Source: Deltaproteobacteria bacterium
GTDB lineage: Bacteria; Desulfobacterota; Desulfomonilia; UBA1062
Assembly: GCA_018433775.1 (NCBI GenBank)
Contig: JAHDQN010000057.1
Span: 1-64,000, forward strand
Length of the DNA stretch: 64,000 nt
Direction of reading: 5' to 3'
The position numbers were made by a program, and so were the translations under genes. The notes beneath the pieces were generated by a model that was not told the origin of the DNA, ran no database searches, and saw only the letters and a program-made list of their open reading frames with translations. Below are positions 8,520 through 16,067 of this stretch, one piece after another. Position 1 is the first letter of the stretch; the number at the start of each line of letters is the position of its first letter.

Positions 8520-9185
8520 CTATGCGGTTTTCCGGGCTTCCGCCTCTTTGGAATCCTTCGAGAAGAGCCCTGTTCTCAGCATATCATACACGAGCCGGTA
8601 CATTTCGTCGGTGTCGACCTGTGCGATGTTGAACCTGTTTTCCTTGTTCGTATGGATGAATATTCCCTTGTTCATCGCGGAGAGCAGGTGGATGATAATC
8701 ATAGGCTCATACTTTTTGCACAGGAGTCCTGCCGCATGAGCCTTGTCCATGACCTTGATCATCTCGTCGAATACCGCCTTGGTCCAGACCTTGATCCTAT
8801 CGATCAGCTCTTCGGGTATTAACCCGTCGAACTCCTCCGAATCCAGGGTCCAGTAGAGGCGCATGAACTTTTCGTTCTTCCTCGTGAATTTGAAGAGGAT
8901 ATCGAACAGAGTCATGATCAGCTCGTCGGCAGGCAGATCCTTTTTCGTGCCCTTGGCAAGCTGCTGGTGAAGCTGCTGGAGATATTCGTCGAATACATGG
9001 ATGAAAAGGGCCAGTTTTGATGGGAAGTACGAATACAGGGTTTTCTTGGTGATGCCCGAACGCTTGGCGATCATATCCATGGTGATGGCGCTGTATTTCT
9101 TTTCCAGAAACAGCTCCTTGGCTGCCTGCAGGATGGTGAGCCGCTTGACTTCCTGATTAAAAACCTTTTTGTTCGTTATTACCAT
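8520..9185 (-). CDS. TetR-family transcriptional regulator of the island
   Basis: 221 aa from the ATG at 9185, which has AAGGTGG at good spacing; the longer frame to 9245 has no such site. The N-terminal helix-turn-helix is canonical: ILQAAKELFLEKKYSAITM, then IAKRSGITKKTLYSYFPSK (about residues 15-60). The C-terminal 150 residues are an all-helical ligand-binding and dimerisation domain, with IDRIKVWTKAVFDEM near the middle. The family usually acts as a dimeric repressor released by a small ligand, often a CoA thioester or a hydrophobic compound. Palindromic sites are found 70 bp upstream of this gene and before three neighbouring operons, so it is the obvious candidate regulator, including of itself. 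Confidence 0.9.
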   Translation of the reverse strand: MVITNKKVFNQEVKRLTILQAAKELFLEKKYSAITMDMIAKRSGITKKTLYSYFPSKLALFIHVFDEYLQQLHQQLAKGTKKDLPADELIMTLFDILFKFTRKNEKFMRLYWTLDSEEFDGLIPEELIDRIKVWTKAVFDEMIKVMDKAHAAGLLCKKYEPMIIIHLLSAMNKGIFIHTNKENRFNIAQVDTDEMYRLVYDMLRTGLFSKDSKEAEARKTA

Positions 9186-9253
9186 GTGTATCCACCTTAT
9201 CGAATAGTTGTTTGTATTTTCAGGGTGACGTCCGTATGCAGTCATTCATCTTT

Positions 9254-9274
9254 AAATACACTTTGAGTATACAT
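9254..9274. promoter_or_regulatory. Candidate TetR operator, site 2 (autoregulation)
   Basis: AAATACACTT-T-GAGTATACAT, about 15 of 21 matches to the perfect palindrome at 15861. It sits about 70-90 bp upstream of the TetR start codon, so autoregulation is likely. Confidence 0.5.
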
Positions 9275-9634
9275 ATAATATCATCCATGTCAAGGGAGGT
9301 CATTGGTATAAATTAATGAAAATATAAAAGGTTGTCTGCGTTTCTGGTTGCCGGGACAAGCATGGGTTTCGATGGTGTAAGGGTCATAACCCTCTCATTT
9401 TATAATAATCGTCTACCACGATTTCTGAAATTGGGAAAGGGATTTTGCTGAGCCGCTCCTCGGGCCTGTCATGGGTGTTGCCGGGAAACACTTGGTGCCT
9501 GTTTACCATCCTGCTGGTGTCCCTTCCGTGCAAGCGGGGTAGTTCTTCACCGTCGTTTTTCCGAAGACTTTTCGATGACGTTCTTTGGAACGGTCTGGGC
9601 GGAGGGTGATGTTTTTTTGAGGTCAAAACCAGTA

Positions 9635-9655
9635 AAAAATACTAAGAGTATACAT
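9635..9655. promoter_or_regulatory. Candidate TetR operator, site 3 (distal site of pair)
   Basis: AAAAATACTA-A-GAGTATACAT, about 16 of 21 matches to the 15861 palindrome. It is exactly 129 bp from site 4, the same distance as between sites 5 and 6. Confidence 0.55.
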
Positions 9656-9763
9656 TTATAATGATAGTTAAAGGTATTATAAATATATAATAAATAAAAT
9701 ATACAATAAGATAAATAATTAAAAACCAAATTAGTAATTAATAGTTGACATTAATCATACAAT

Positions 9764-9784
9764 AAGTAAACCTACAGTATACTT
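9764..9784. promoter_or_regulatory. Candidate TetR operator, site 4 (proximal site of pair)
   Basis: AAGTAAACCT-A-CAGTATACTT, about 16 of 21 matches to the 15861 palindrome. It starts 14 bp after a TTGACA hexamer (9745-9750), so it would cover the -10 region of the promoter of the operon that begins at 9882. The alignment with the promoter at 15843 extends from TTGACA through the operator with one gap. Confidence 0.65.
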
Positions 9785-9881
9785 AATATGGTGACGGTGA
9801 GGATCTCGCGTTTCATTCTTCGGCCCGGCTGCAAGACAGGAAATTCCGAAGAATCCTGATCGTTGGAGGGAGGTGCATACC

Positions 9882-10370
9882 GTGAAGGCAGAAAAGACTC
9901 AGGGCGCCGAGCTGGCCGATCGGTTCTTCGAGCTGCTTGGACTCGGACGGTCGGATGCCGTCGACGGACTGCTTGCAGACGAAGTCGAATTCCAAGTCAT
10001 CGGGCGACTTGGTATCGTGCCCATGGCGGGTGCATATCAGGGAAGAAAAGCGGTGCTGGGATATCTGAGATCGTTTCTCAATGAAAATAACCTGGTGGAT
10101 ACGACGGACCAGTTCCATCTCGAGGATGACGAGGATGACCGTGAGTTCCACCGGGTCTCCTCCCACGTGAACATCGTTTCCGATGTCCGGTCCACGGGCA
10201 GGCGGTACGATCTGGAATTTCTGTACAAGTGGGAACTGAACGATGCCCTAGACAAGGTCCGGAACCTGACGCTGTATTACTCGACCTGGCATCTGACCGA
10301 GGCATTCATGAAGGGCGGGGACGATTTGGTCACGGACCGGAGGGGAAGAAGAGGATTTTTCAGGTGCTGA
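9882..10370 (+). CDS. NTF2/SnoaL-like protein, 162 aa
   Basis: The GTG at 9882 is chosen because GGAGG lies eight bases upstream; a GTG at 9873 is possible. A single NTF2-like fold is visible: helix AELADRFFELLGLGRSDAV, strand EVEFQVIG, the motif MAGAYQGRKAVLGYLRSF that matches GTYQGKEQIAGLF of the tandem protein at 1790, then three beta strands. The last 20 residues are Arg- and Gly-rich and probably disordered. It is the first gene of the operon that continues with a hydrolase and an acyl-CoA ligase. Known relatives bind or convert hydrophobic small molecules. No catalytic residues can be named. Confidence 0.65.
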   Translation: MKAEKTQGAELADRFFELLGLGRSDAVDGLLADEVEFQVIGRLGIVPMAGAYQGRKAVLGYLRSFLNENNLVDTTDQFHLEDDEDDREFHRVSSHVNIVSDVRSTGRRYDLEFLYKWELNDALDKVRNLTLYYSTWHLTEAFMKGGDDLVTDRRGRRGFFRC

Positions 10371-10391
10371 TTCAGATGAAGGGGTAGGGCA

Positions 10392-11243
10392 TTGAGGAGA
10401 CAGCTCCAGGACAGATACCTCACGATAAGAGATCACGACATTCGCTACTGGTCGGCCGGGAGCTGCGGAAGGGCCGTCCTCCTCATCCACGGGCTCGGCA
10501 CCTCCATGGAGATCTGGAAGCATAATGTTGAGGAGCTCGTGAAGAAATCCAAGGTTTATGCGTTCGATATACCCGAATTCGGACACTCGGGAAAGAAGCC
10601 GGTGCGCGATGATTTTCAGTCTTTCATGGCCGGGTTCATTCATGACTTCATGGATGCCATCGATCTCGAAGTGGCAAGTCTTGTGGGCGGGTCTTCCGGC
10701 GGGACCTTGTCCATCTTTTTCGCCCTGAAGCATCCTGCCAAGGTGGACAAGATAGTCCTGGTCGACAGCGCCGGTTTCGGGAACGACCTTCCCCTCATCC
10801 TCCGCATCGCAATGGTACCTATCATGGGAGAAATCCTTACCCGCCCCAGCCGCAGGAGTGTCTACCGGTTTATCAGACCGCTGGTGCACGACCCGTCGGT
10901 ACTGGATGATAATCTCATCGATTTTCACCATTACGTCCGTTCGCTCCCCGGTGTGCAGGAAGCCTTCATGAGGATACTCCGCACCTTCTGTTCCCTCGGG
11001 GGAACGAACAGGGACGTGCTGCTCCCGTTCATGTCTGCGCTCGGTAACATCAAGGCGCCGACCCTGATCGTTTGGGGAAGGCACGACCGGTGCTTCCCGG
11101 TGGAACACGCCTACTATGGCCATGAAAGAATCGAGGACTCTCTTCTCTATATCGTCGAGCAAAGCGGACATCTCCCGAATCTGGAGAGGCCCTATGTATT
11201 CAATCGTGTGGTGAATGAGTTTCTTGGCACCGAATATCATTGA
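10392..11243 (+). CDS. Alpha/beta hydrolase
   Basis: 283 aa, start TTG at 10392 with AAGGGG upstream. The fold and triad are clear: oxyanion-region LLIHGLGTSMEIW (about residues 32-44), nucleophile elbow VGGSSGGT (Ser about 100), acid Asp in IVWGRHDRCFP, and His in EQSGHLPNLERP near the C-terminus. A helical lid is encoded between about residues 140 and 215. It may hydrolyse an ester, lactone or C-C bond of a ring-cleavage product; in an anaerobic acyl-CoA pathway it could also act as a thioesterase. The gene begins 21 bp after the NTF2-like gene and ends 18 bp before the ligase, so the three are one operon. Confidence 0.85.
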   Translation: MRRQLQDRYLTIRDHDIRYWSAGSCGRAVLLIHGLGTSMEIWKHNVEELVKKSKVYAFDIPEFGHSGKKPVRDDFQSFMAGFIHDFMDAIDLEVASLVGGSSGGTLSIFFALKHPAKVDKIVLVDSAGFGNDLPLILRIAMVPIMGEILTRPSRRSVYRFIRPLVHDPSVLDDNLIDFHHYVRSLPGVQEAFMRILRTFCSLGGTNRDVLLPFMSALGNIKAPTLIVWGRHDRCFPVEHAYYGHERIEDSLLYIVEQSGHLPNLERPYVFNRVVNEFLGTEYH

Positions 11244-11261
11244 TCAAAAAGGAGAACAGTT

Positions 11262-12911
11262 ATGAATTACCAAGAGAAACCCTGGTTGTCTTCTTATCCT
11301 GAGGGTGTGGATCGGGAGACGGAATTCGAGGATTTGTGCATACCCGAATTTCTGGAAAGATCTGCCCGGGTATTCCCCGAGTCTACGGCTCTGAATTTCA
11401 TGGGGTGCACGCTCACGTTCCGGCAGCTGAAAGACACGGTGGACCGCTTTGCGGCGTGCCTCATAGACCTGGGCATCGCCAAGGGCGACCGCGTGGCGAT
11501 CCTCCTGCCGAACACGATCCAGTGTGTCGCGGCATACTATGCCATCCTGAAGATCGGCGGCATCGCGGTCATGAACAACCCGCTCTACTCGGACAAGGAG
11601 CTTCTGCACCAGTACAACGACTCGGGAGCAAAGGCCCTGGTCACGATCGATATGCTGGCCGACAGGATGATCGATCTTCGGCCGAAGACATCCATCGAGC
11701 ATATCATCGTCGCCTCCATCGCCGATTATATCCCCGTTCCCGGTCTTGCGGCTGCATTCAAAGAGGCACACCACGTGCACCGGTGGAAGGATGCGATCGA
11801 CCGGTACCAGCCTCTGTCCGCGAGCATCCGGCTCACCGCGGAAGACATCGCTCAGTATCAGTACACCGGTGGAACGACAGGCGTTTCGAAAGGTGTGGAG
11901 CTCACCCACGCCAACCTGAGCGGAAACGTCCAGCAGATCGCTTCCTGGTTTCCCGCCCTCAGGCGGGGTGAAGAGATCATGCTCGGGGCGCTGCCGTTTT
12001 TCCACGTGTTCGGCCTGACCGTGTCGATGAACTACGCCGTGTACATGTCATGGGGCAATATTCTGGTGCCGAGGCCTCAGCCGGATCAACTCATAGATGC
12101 CCTCGAGAAGTTCAGACCGACATTCCTGCCCATGGTGCCCACCATGTATATCGGAATCCTCAACCATCCCGGAATCGGCGGGCTCGACCTGTCGTATGTG
12201 ACGGGATGCTTCTGCGGCAGCGCCCCGCTTCCGGTGGACGTAATCAAAAAGTTCGAAGAAAAGACCGGAGCAGTAATCTGCGAAGGGTTCGGCATGACCG
12301 AGTCCTCTCCGGCCACGCACTGCAACCCCTTTGCACGGGGAAAGACAAAACCCGGGAGCATCGGGGTTCCCCTGCCGAGCACCGAATGCAGGATCGTGAG
12401 TCTTGCCGATCGCTCAACCGATATGACTGCGGGTGAATCGGGAGAGCTCATCGTCAGGGGTCCTCAGGTGATGAAAGGCTACAAAGGCATGCCTTTCGAA
12501 ACCGAAGAGGTGCTTCGTGGCGGGTGGCTCCGTACGGGGGACATAGCCTTCATGGATGACGATGGATATTTCTTCATCGTGGATCGGCTCAAGGATATGA
12601 TCATATCCGGGGGGTACAACATCTATCCCCGCGACATCGACGAGATCCTCTATCAGCATCCCAAGGTGATGGAGGCATGCGCAATCGGCGTGCCGCATCC
12701 GACACGGGGTGAGGCGGTCAAGGCCTTTGTGGTCCTGAAGGAAGGGCAGAGCGCGACCAAGGACGAGATCATTCATTTCTGCAAGGACAAACTGGCAAAG
12801 TACAAATGGCCCGAGGAGATCGAGTTCAGGGAGTCGCTTCCCAAGAGCACGGTGGGCAAGATCATGAGAAAAGATCTCAGGGCCGAGGAGCTTGCGAAAA
12901 GGGGAAAATGA
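11262..12911 (+). CDS. Long-chain-type acyl-CoA ligase (AMP-forming)
   Basis: 549 aa, normal length for FadD-like ligases, with AAGGAG nine bases upstream. The P-loop-like AMP motif is YQYTGGTTGVSKGVELTH (about residues 205-222), followed by the adenylate motif YGFGMTESSP-like segment CEGFGMTESSPATH (about 345), WLRTGDIAFMDDDGYFFI (about 425) and the C-terminal domain with the catalytic Lys in LPKSTVGKIMRKDL (about residue 535). It activates a carboxylic acid with ATP and CoA in the cytoplasm. The acid cannot be fixed from sequence: a long fatty acid, a terpenoid or a side-chain acid are all possible. It is in the operon controlled by operator sites 3 and 4. Confidence 0.9.
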   Translation: MNYQEKPWLSSYPEGVDRETEFEDLCIPEFLERSARVFPESTALNFMGCTLTFRQLKDTVDRFAACLIDLGIAKGDRVAILLPNTIQCVAAYYAILKIGGIAVMNNPLYSDKELLHQYNDSGAKALVTIDMLADRMIDLRPKTSIEHIIVASIADYIPVPGLAAAFKEAHHVHRWKDAIDRYQPLSASIRLTAEDIAQYQYTGGTTGVSKGVELTHANLSGNVQQIASWFPALRRGEEIMLGALPFFHVFGLTVSMNYAVYMSWGNILVPRPQPDQLIDALEKFRPTFLPMVPTMYIGILNHPGIGGLDLSYVTGCFCGSAPLPVDVIKKFEEKTGAVICEGFGMTESSPATHCNPFARGKTKPGSIGVPLPSTECRIVSLADRSTDMTAGESGELIVRGPQVMKGYKGMPFETEEVLRGGWLRTGDIAFMDDDGYFFIVDRLKDMIISGGYNIYPRDIDEILYQHPKVMEACAIGVPHPTRGEAVKAFVVLKEGQSATKDEIIHFCKDKLAKYKWPEEIEFRESLPKSTVGKIMRKDLRAEELAKRGK

Positions 12912-13057
12912 ATCCGGCGGCCTGCCGCCCGACCTGGAAATTCCGTCCCGGGGCCAGACGGTCCTGCGGGGCGGCCCGTCGATCCCGACTTTGGTTGGGG
13001 CGGCAGGGGCCGGTGACACTGAGGAAACAGATCATCTGCTTGTGAGGAGGAATATCT

Positions 13058-14224
13058 ATGACAAGAGATCTGGCTGATTATGCCCATGCACGGAAGAACT
13101 ACCCGATCACGTTCTCTCCATTCGTGATCAAAAACGTTGTGATCCCCAACCGGATCGTATTCCCTCCCTGGGTGATCAACTTCGGCGACCGGGGGAAGGT
13201 CACCGACGAACTCATCGGCTTCTACCGGAGAATGGCCGAAGGCGGGACAGGACTGATCACCGTGGGGGCGGCGGGCATCATCGATGAAATCCCTCCCGGG
13301 TACGAGGGTGCCTTGAGTATCGCGCACGACAAATATATACCTGCCCTAAGAGGGCTTTTCGATGTGCTCAAAAGCTACGGGTGCGCGGTTTCGCTCCAGA
13401 TTGCCCATAACGGCAGGCAGGCGCTTGCCCCTCCTCCGGGGACCGGTGCGCTGATTGCGCCGAGCGCGATTCCCGACCCGGTGCTCTCACAACTCAGTCC
13501 CGATTACCGGGTGAGGGAGATGACCCTGGACGATATCGACCGGGTACGCGGCCGCTTTGTCGATGCCTCGTATCGTGCTGTCCAGGCGGGCGCGCAGATT
13601 GTCGAGTTTCACGCGGCGCACGGCTATCTGCTGCACGGTTTTCTCTCGAGCCGCACCAACCGGCGCAGTGACCGGTATGGGGGAAGCCTGGAAAACCGTA
13701 CGCGTTTCCTCAGCGAGATCATCGAGCAGAGTCGAAGCAGGATCGGCCGGGATGCCGTCATCTGCGTGAGGATAAGCGCCAGCGATTTCCTCGAGGGAGG
13801 ACTGGTGCCGGAAGATTACGAAACCATCATTCCCCTGCTCGAACGAGCCGGAGTGGACCTCTGGCACGTGTCGGTCGGGACACAGACCGAGTCGTTCGAG
13901 AGATGCACGCCTGTCAAAGAACTCGGAGAGGCCCCCCATGTGGACATTGTTGCCCGGATTAAGAAATACACCAGTCTGCCGGTCATTGCCGTCGGTTCGA
14001 TCAGCAGCCTGAAGACGGCCGAGTCCATACTCTCCGGGAACAATGCCGATCTGATAGCCATCGGAAGGAGTCAGGTTGCTGACCAGGATTTGGTTAAAAA
14101 ATCAGCGGAGGGAAAAGAAGACAAGATCCGCAAGTGCCTGAGATGCAATAAGTGCTGTTTCTGGCTCCACGGCGAGAGCAGGATGCACTGTGTGTTAAAT
14201 CCTGACTATCGGAAAAAGAGATGA
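13058..14224 (+). CDS. Old-yellow-enzyme-type flavin oxidoreductase with terminal Fe-S motif
   Basis: 388 aa, strong AGGAGG ribosome site. An FMN TIM-barrel of the NADH:flavin oxidoreductase family is clear: PNRIVFPPW, then LQIAHNGRQA, EFHAAHGYLLHGFLS, and NRRSDRYGGSLENR are all standard. The C-terminus carries the cysteine motif CLRCNKCCFWLHGESRMHC, which ligates a [4Fe-4S] cluster in 2,4-dienoyl-CoA reductase relatives. Those relatives are about 640-680 aa because an FAD/NAD domain follows; here the protein stops soon after the cysteines. So electrons must come from a separate protein, or the gene is shortened. Enoate or dienoyl-CoA reduction is the likely chemistry. It follows the ligase after 146 bp. 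Confidence 0.85.
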   Translation: MTRDLADYAHARKNYPITFSPFVIKNVVIPNRIVFPPWVINFGDRGKVTDELIGFYRRMAEGGTGLITVGAAGIIDEIPPGYEGALSIAHDKYIPALRGLFDVLKSYGCAVSLQIAHNGRQALAPPPGTGALIAPSAIPDPVLSQLSPDYRVREMTLDDIDRVRGRFVDASYRAVQAGAQIVEFHAAHGYLLHGFLSSRTNRRSDRYGGSLENRTRFLSEIIEQSRSRIGRDAVICVRISASDFLEGGLVPEDYETIIPLLERAGVDLWHVSVGTQTESFERCTPVKELGEAPHVDIVARIKKYTSLPVIAVGSISSLKTAESILSGNNADLIAIGRSQVADQDLVKKSAEGKEDKIRKCLRCNKCCFWLHGESRMHCVLNPDYRKKR

Positions 14225-14744
14225 GCCATGATATAAATACTTGGTATTGTGAATCCCTTCCCAATACTCTGTCAGTTGAGTTTCATCTGAAGAGCGGATA
14301 GCTTCCGCCGGTGGATCCTGACCTGCAGACTCCCCGCCTGTCTTGAGATACGACGGGGCGGAAGTATTATAAACTACAAGTTTTCTGATGCAAGTCCATC
14401 CCATGAAACCAGTCGGACGGAAGCACTGGTCCATTGCGGTAGGGTACCTCCCGGCTTGGAGCCATGACTCTGAACTCGATATGACCAGTCACGAGGCTGT
14501 CTGTATCCTGAACACCTCTGACTGGGATGTACACGTGAAGGCCACGGTTTTATACTGATGGGCAACCGGTGGCCGTATCGGCGGAGTGGACAAATCGTGT
14601 GCAGTTCAACGGTCTCTGTGACCCCGAACCCATACCGGAAGGCACGCCGTAACCGAGTGTCATCGAATCCAAAGCGGCGTGTCTGTCGCCATATTTGTCT
14701 GGATTAGCGACAGGCGGAATACGCCATCATGAAGGGCATCGTTC
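14225..14744. other. Unexplained non-coding stretch upstream of a broken gene
   Basis: Roughly 520 bp with no credible frame. It breaks the acyl-CoA dehydrogenase homology that resumes at 14745 and ends the reading frame of the OYE gene. Its composition and many short pairing segments suggest a structured or mobile insertion, but I could not match it to a group II intron domain V/VI or to a known transposon end. Confidence 0.4.
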
Positions 14745-15437
14745 CGGGATGATGAAAGAAAACATCCTGGCCGAACCCGGGGAAGGGTTCCTTCTGGCCA
14801 TGAGGACCTTTGGCCGCACCAGGCTCATCATCGGCTCATTCGCGGTGGGGGCGGCGCGGTCAGCCATGGAGTTTGCCATGGACTATGCCAGGAGAAGGCG
14901 CACCTTCGGCTCGCCGCTGGCCAATTATCAGGCCATCCAGTTCAAGCCCGCGGAGATGTTCGTGAAGATAGAGACGGCCAGGCTGCTGATCTGGGAGGCG
15001 GCCGCAGGGGCGGACTAGAGGACGGCGACGAACGTCTCGTCGTCCATCGCCAAGCTCTACGCCACCGAAGACGCGTTCCAGGTGGTGGACGATGCCCTGC
15101 AGGCCTTTGCCGGCTACGGATACACCAGGTGTATCCTATCGAGAAGATCTTCCGTGACATGCGACTGCTGAGGACCTATGAATGTACCTCGGAGGTCCAG
15201 CACCTGATCCTTGCCGGCCATCTCTTCAGCACGTACCGGGCCGTTATGCCCAGGCTCGATGAGGTACCCGTCTCGAGACGGAAGGGTGAGGGCGCGGACT
15301 CCGTGGATGCCCGCAAGCGGAAGATCGAATGGCGCTGCCCCGTGTGCGGGTATGTTCACAGGGGGGACAAACCGCCTGGGGAGTGCCCGTACTGCTTTGT
15401 CAAGGACGGGGTGTTCAAGAAGCTTGCGATGCGGTGA
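14745..15437 (+). pseudogene. Acyl-CoA dehydrogenase with C-terminal rubredoxin-like domain, broken
   Basis: Only the C-terminal half of an acyl-CoA dehydrogenase remains (segment with GEGFLLAMRTFGRTRL onward). There is an in-frame TAG at 15016-15018 after AAAGAD, the frame then continues with SIAKLYATEDAFQVVDDAL and FAGYGYTR, and a one-base shift near 15125 is needed to reach YPIEKIFRDMRLLRTYE. After the usual family end comes a rubredoxin-like zinc or iron knuckle: WRCPVCGYVH, then CPYCFVKDGVF. Fusion of this domain to the dehydrogenase would let electrons leave through a rubredoxin-type site. The first ~200 residues are missing. It is in line with the ligase/OYE operon, so the operon has lost its own dehydrogenase unless a copy exists elsewhere. 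Confidence 0.8.
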
Positions 15438-15731
15438 TCGGTGCAGAACAAACAAGGATAAAAAGTTACACCTGACGCGGTGCTGACGATGGTATCCTGA
15501 TTGTTTACTTGCAGCGGTTCGACGAGAGCATTCCGTGTTCTGTAATATTCATTCAAAGGCCTCCAAGCTTATCCCACTCATATAATGGAATAAATGTATA
15601 GGATGAGAGAAGACCCTTTTACAGCGTTCCTGTCACTCAACGAATTCATTTCTATAAACAATGTAGTAGTCGCTGTCTTTGCCTAGAAATAGGGCGCAAT
15701 GAATGAATGCCACAATCTTTAGAATACCCTA

Positions 15732-15752
15732 AAGAATACTGCAAGTATACGT
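15732..15752. promoter_or_regulatory. Candidate TetR operator, site 5 (distal site of pair)
   Basis: AAGAATACTG-C-AAGTATACGT, about 16 of 21 matches to the perfect palindrome 129 bp downstream. Confidence 0.55.
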
Positions 15753-15860
15753 TGTAAATGACATACAAAAAGAAATGAAGCCAAATAATATTAAATAAAT
15801 AAAGTGGTTAAATAGTAAATAAAATAATAATGAAATAAAGCATTGACATCAACAGTTAAT

Positions 15861-15881
15861 AAGTATACTAGTAGTATACTT
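15861..15881. promoter_or_regulatory. Candidate TetR operator, site 6 (perfect palindrome)
   Basis: AAGTATACTA-G-TAGTATACTT is a perfect 10-1-10 inverted repeat of 21 bp, the usual size for a TetR-family operator. It begins 13 bp after TTGACA (15843-15848), overlapping the expected -10 region, which fits repression of the 15912-24064 operon by blocking RNA polymerase. Confidence 0.75.
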
Positions 15882-15911
15882 GTAAAGATTGGTTAGTACT
15901 GGGGGTGCATT

Positions 15912-16067
15912 GTGAGGGTGTTCGTGGATCATTTTTTCTTGGGCATTCAGAAGGCCAAACTGCAATATGTGAACTTAGCCGGAAATCCTCCATTTATTAC
16001 CCTTCGCCATTTACCAGAAGCCTATGAGGTCATTAAAGGAAAGGTAGGGCAGCATGACTCGGATTAA
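15912..16067 (+). CDS. Small ORF, 51 aa, overlapping the next gene
   Basis: GTG start with GGGGGTG just upstream; the frame is open for 51 codons and its TAA (16065-16067) lies 13 bp inside the next gene. The product begins VRVFVDHFFLGIQKAKLQ and is mildly hydrophobic at the N-terminus, with no known motif. The overlap suggests a leader or coupled peptide for the gene at 16054. It is the first frame downstream of the perfect operator. Confidence 0.42.
   Translation: MRVFVDHFFLGIQKAKLQYVNLAGNPPFITLRHLPEAYEVIKGKVGQHDSD

Larger units (their letters stand above)
9186..9881. other. AT-rich control region, no gene
   Basis: About 700 bp between the divergent TetR gene and the operon starting at 9882. 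It contains three copies of the palindromic site (listed separately), a very AT-rich block at about 9630-9785, and TTGACA at 9745-9750 that could be a -35 element for the rightward operon. Short frames such as the one at 9384-9626 have no ribosome site and no recognisable content. The piece from 9400 to 9600 is closer to coding composition but I see nothing identifiable in it. Confidence 0.6.
15438..15911. other. AT-rich control region upstream of the uptake operon
   Basis: No gene. DNA is AT-rich from 15700 to 15885, resembling in composition the block at 9630-9785. It carries two operator copies 129 bp apart and TTGACA at 15843-15848. A TATACT at 15864-15869 within the operator could serve as -10 with a short 15-bp spacer. 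Confidence 0.6.

Noticed and set aside
9384-9626. An 80-codon minus-strand frame in the TetR control region
   Set aside because: No ribosome site, no recognisable content, and the region is a regulatory stretch.
14225-14744. Possible group II intron or tRNA-like structure
   Set aside because: No domain V/VI consensus, no reverse transcriptase, and no T-loop GGTTCGA-type motif in a cloverleaf setting.
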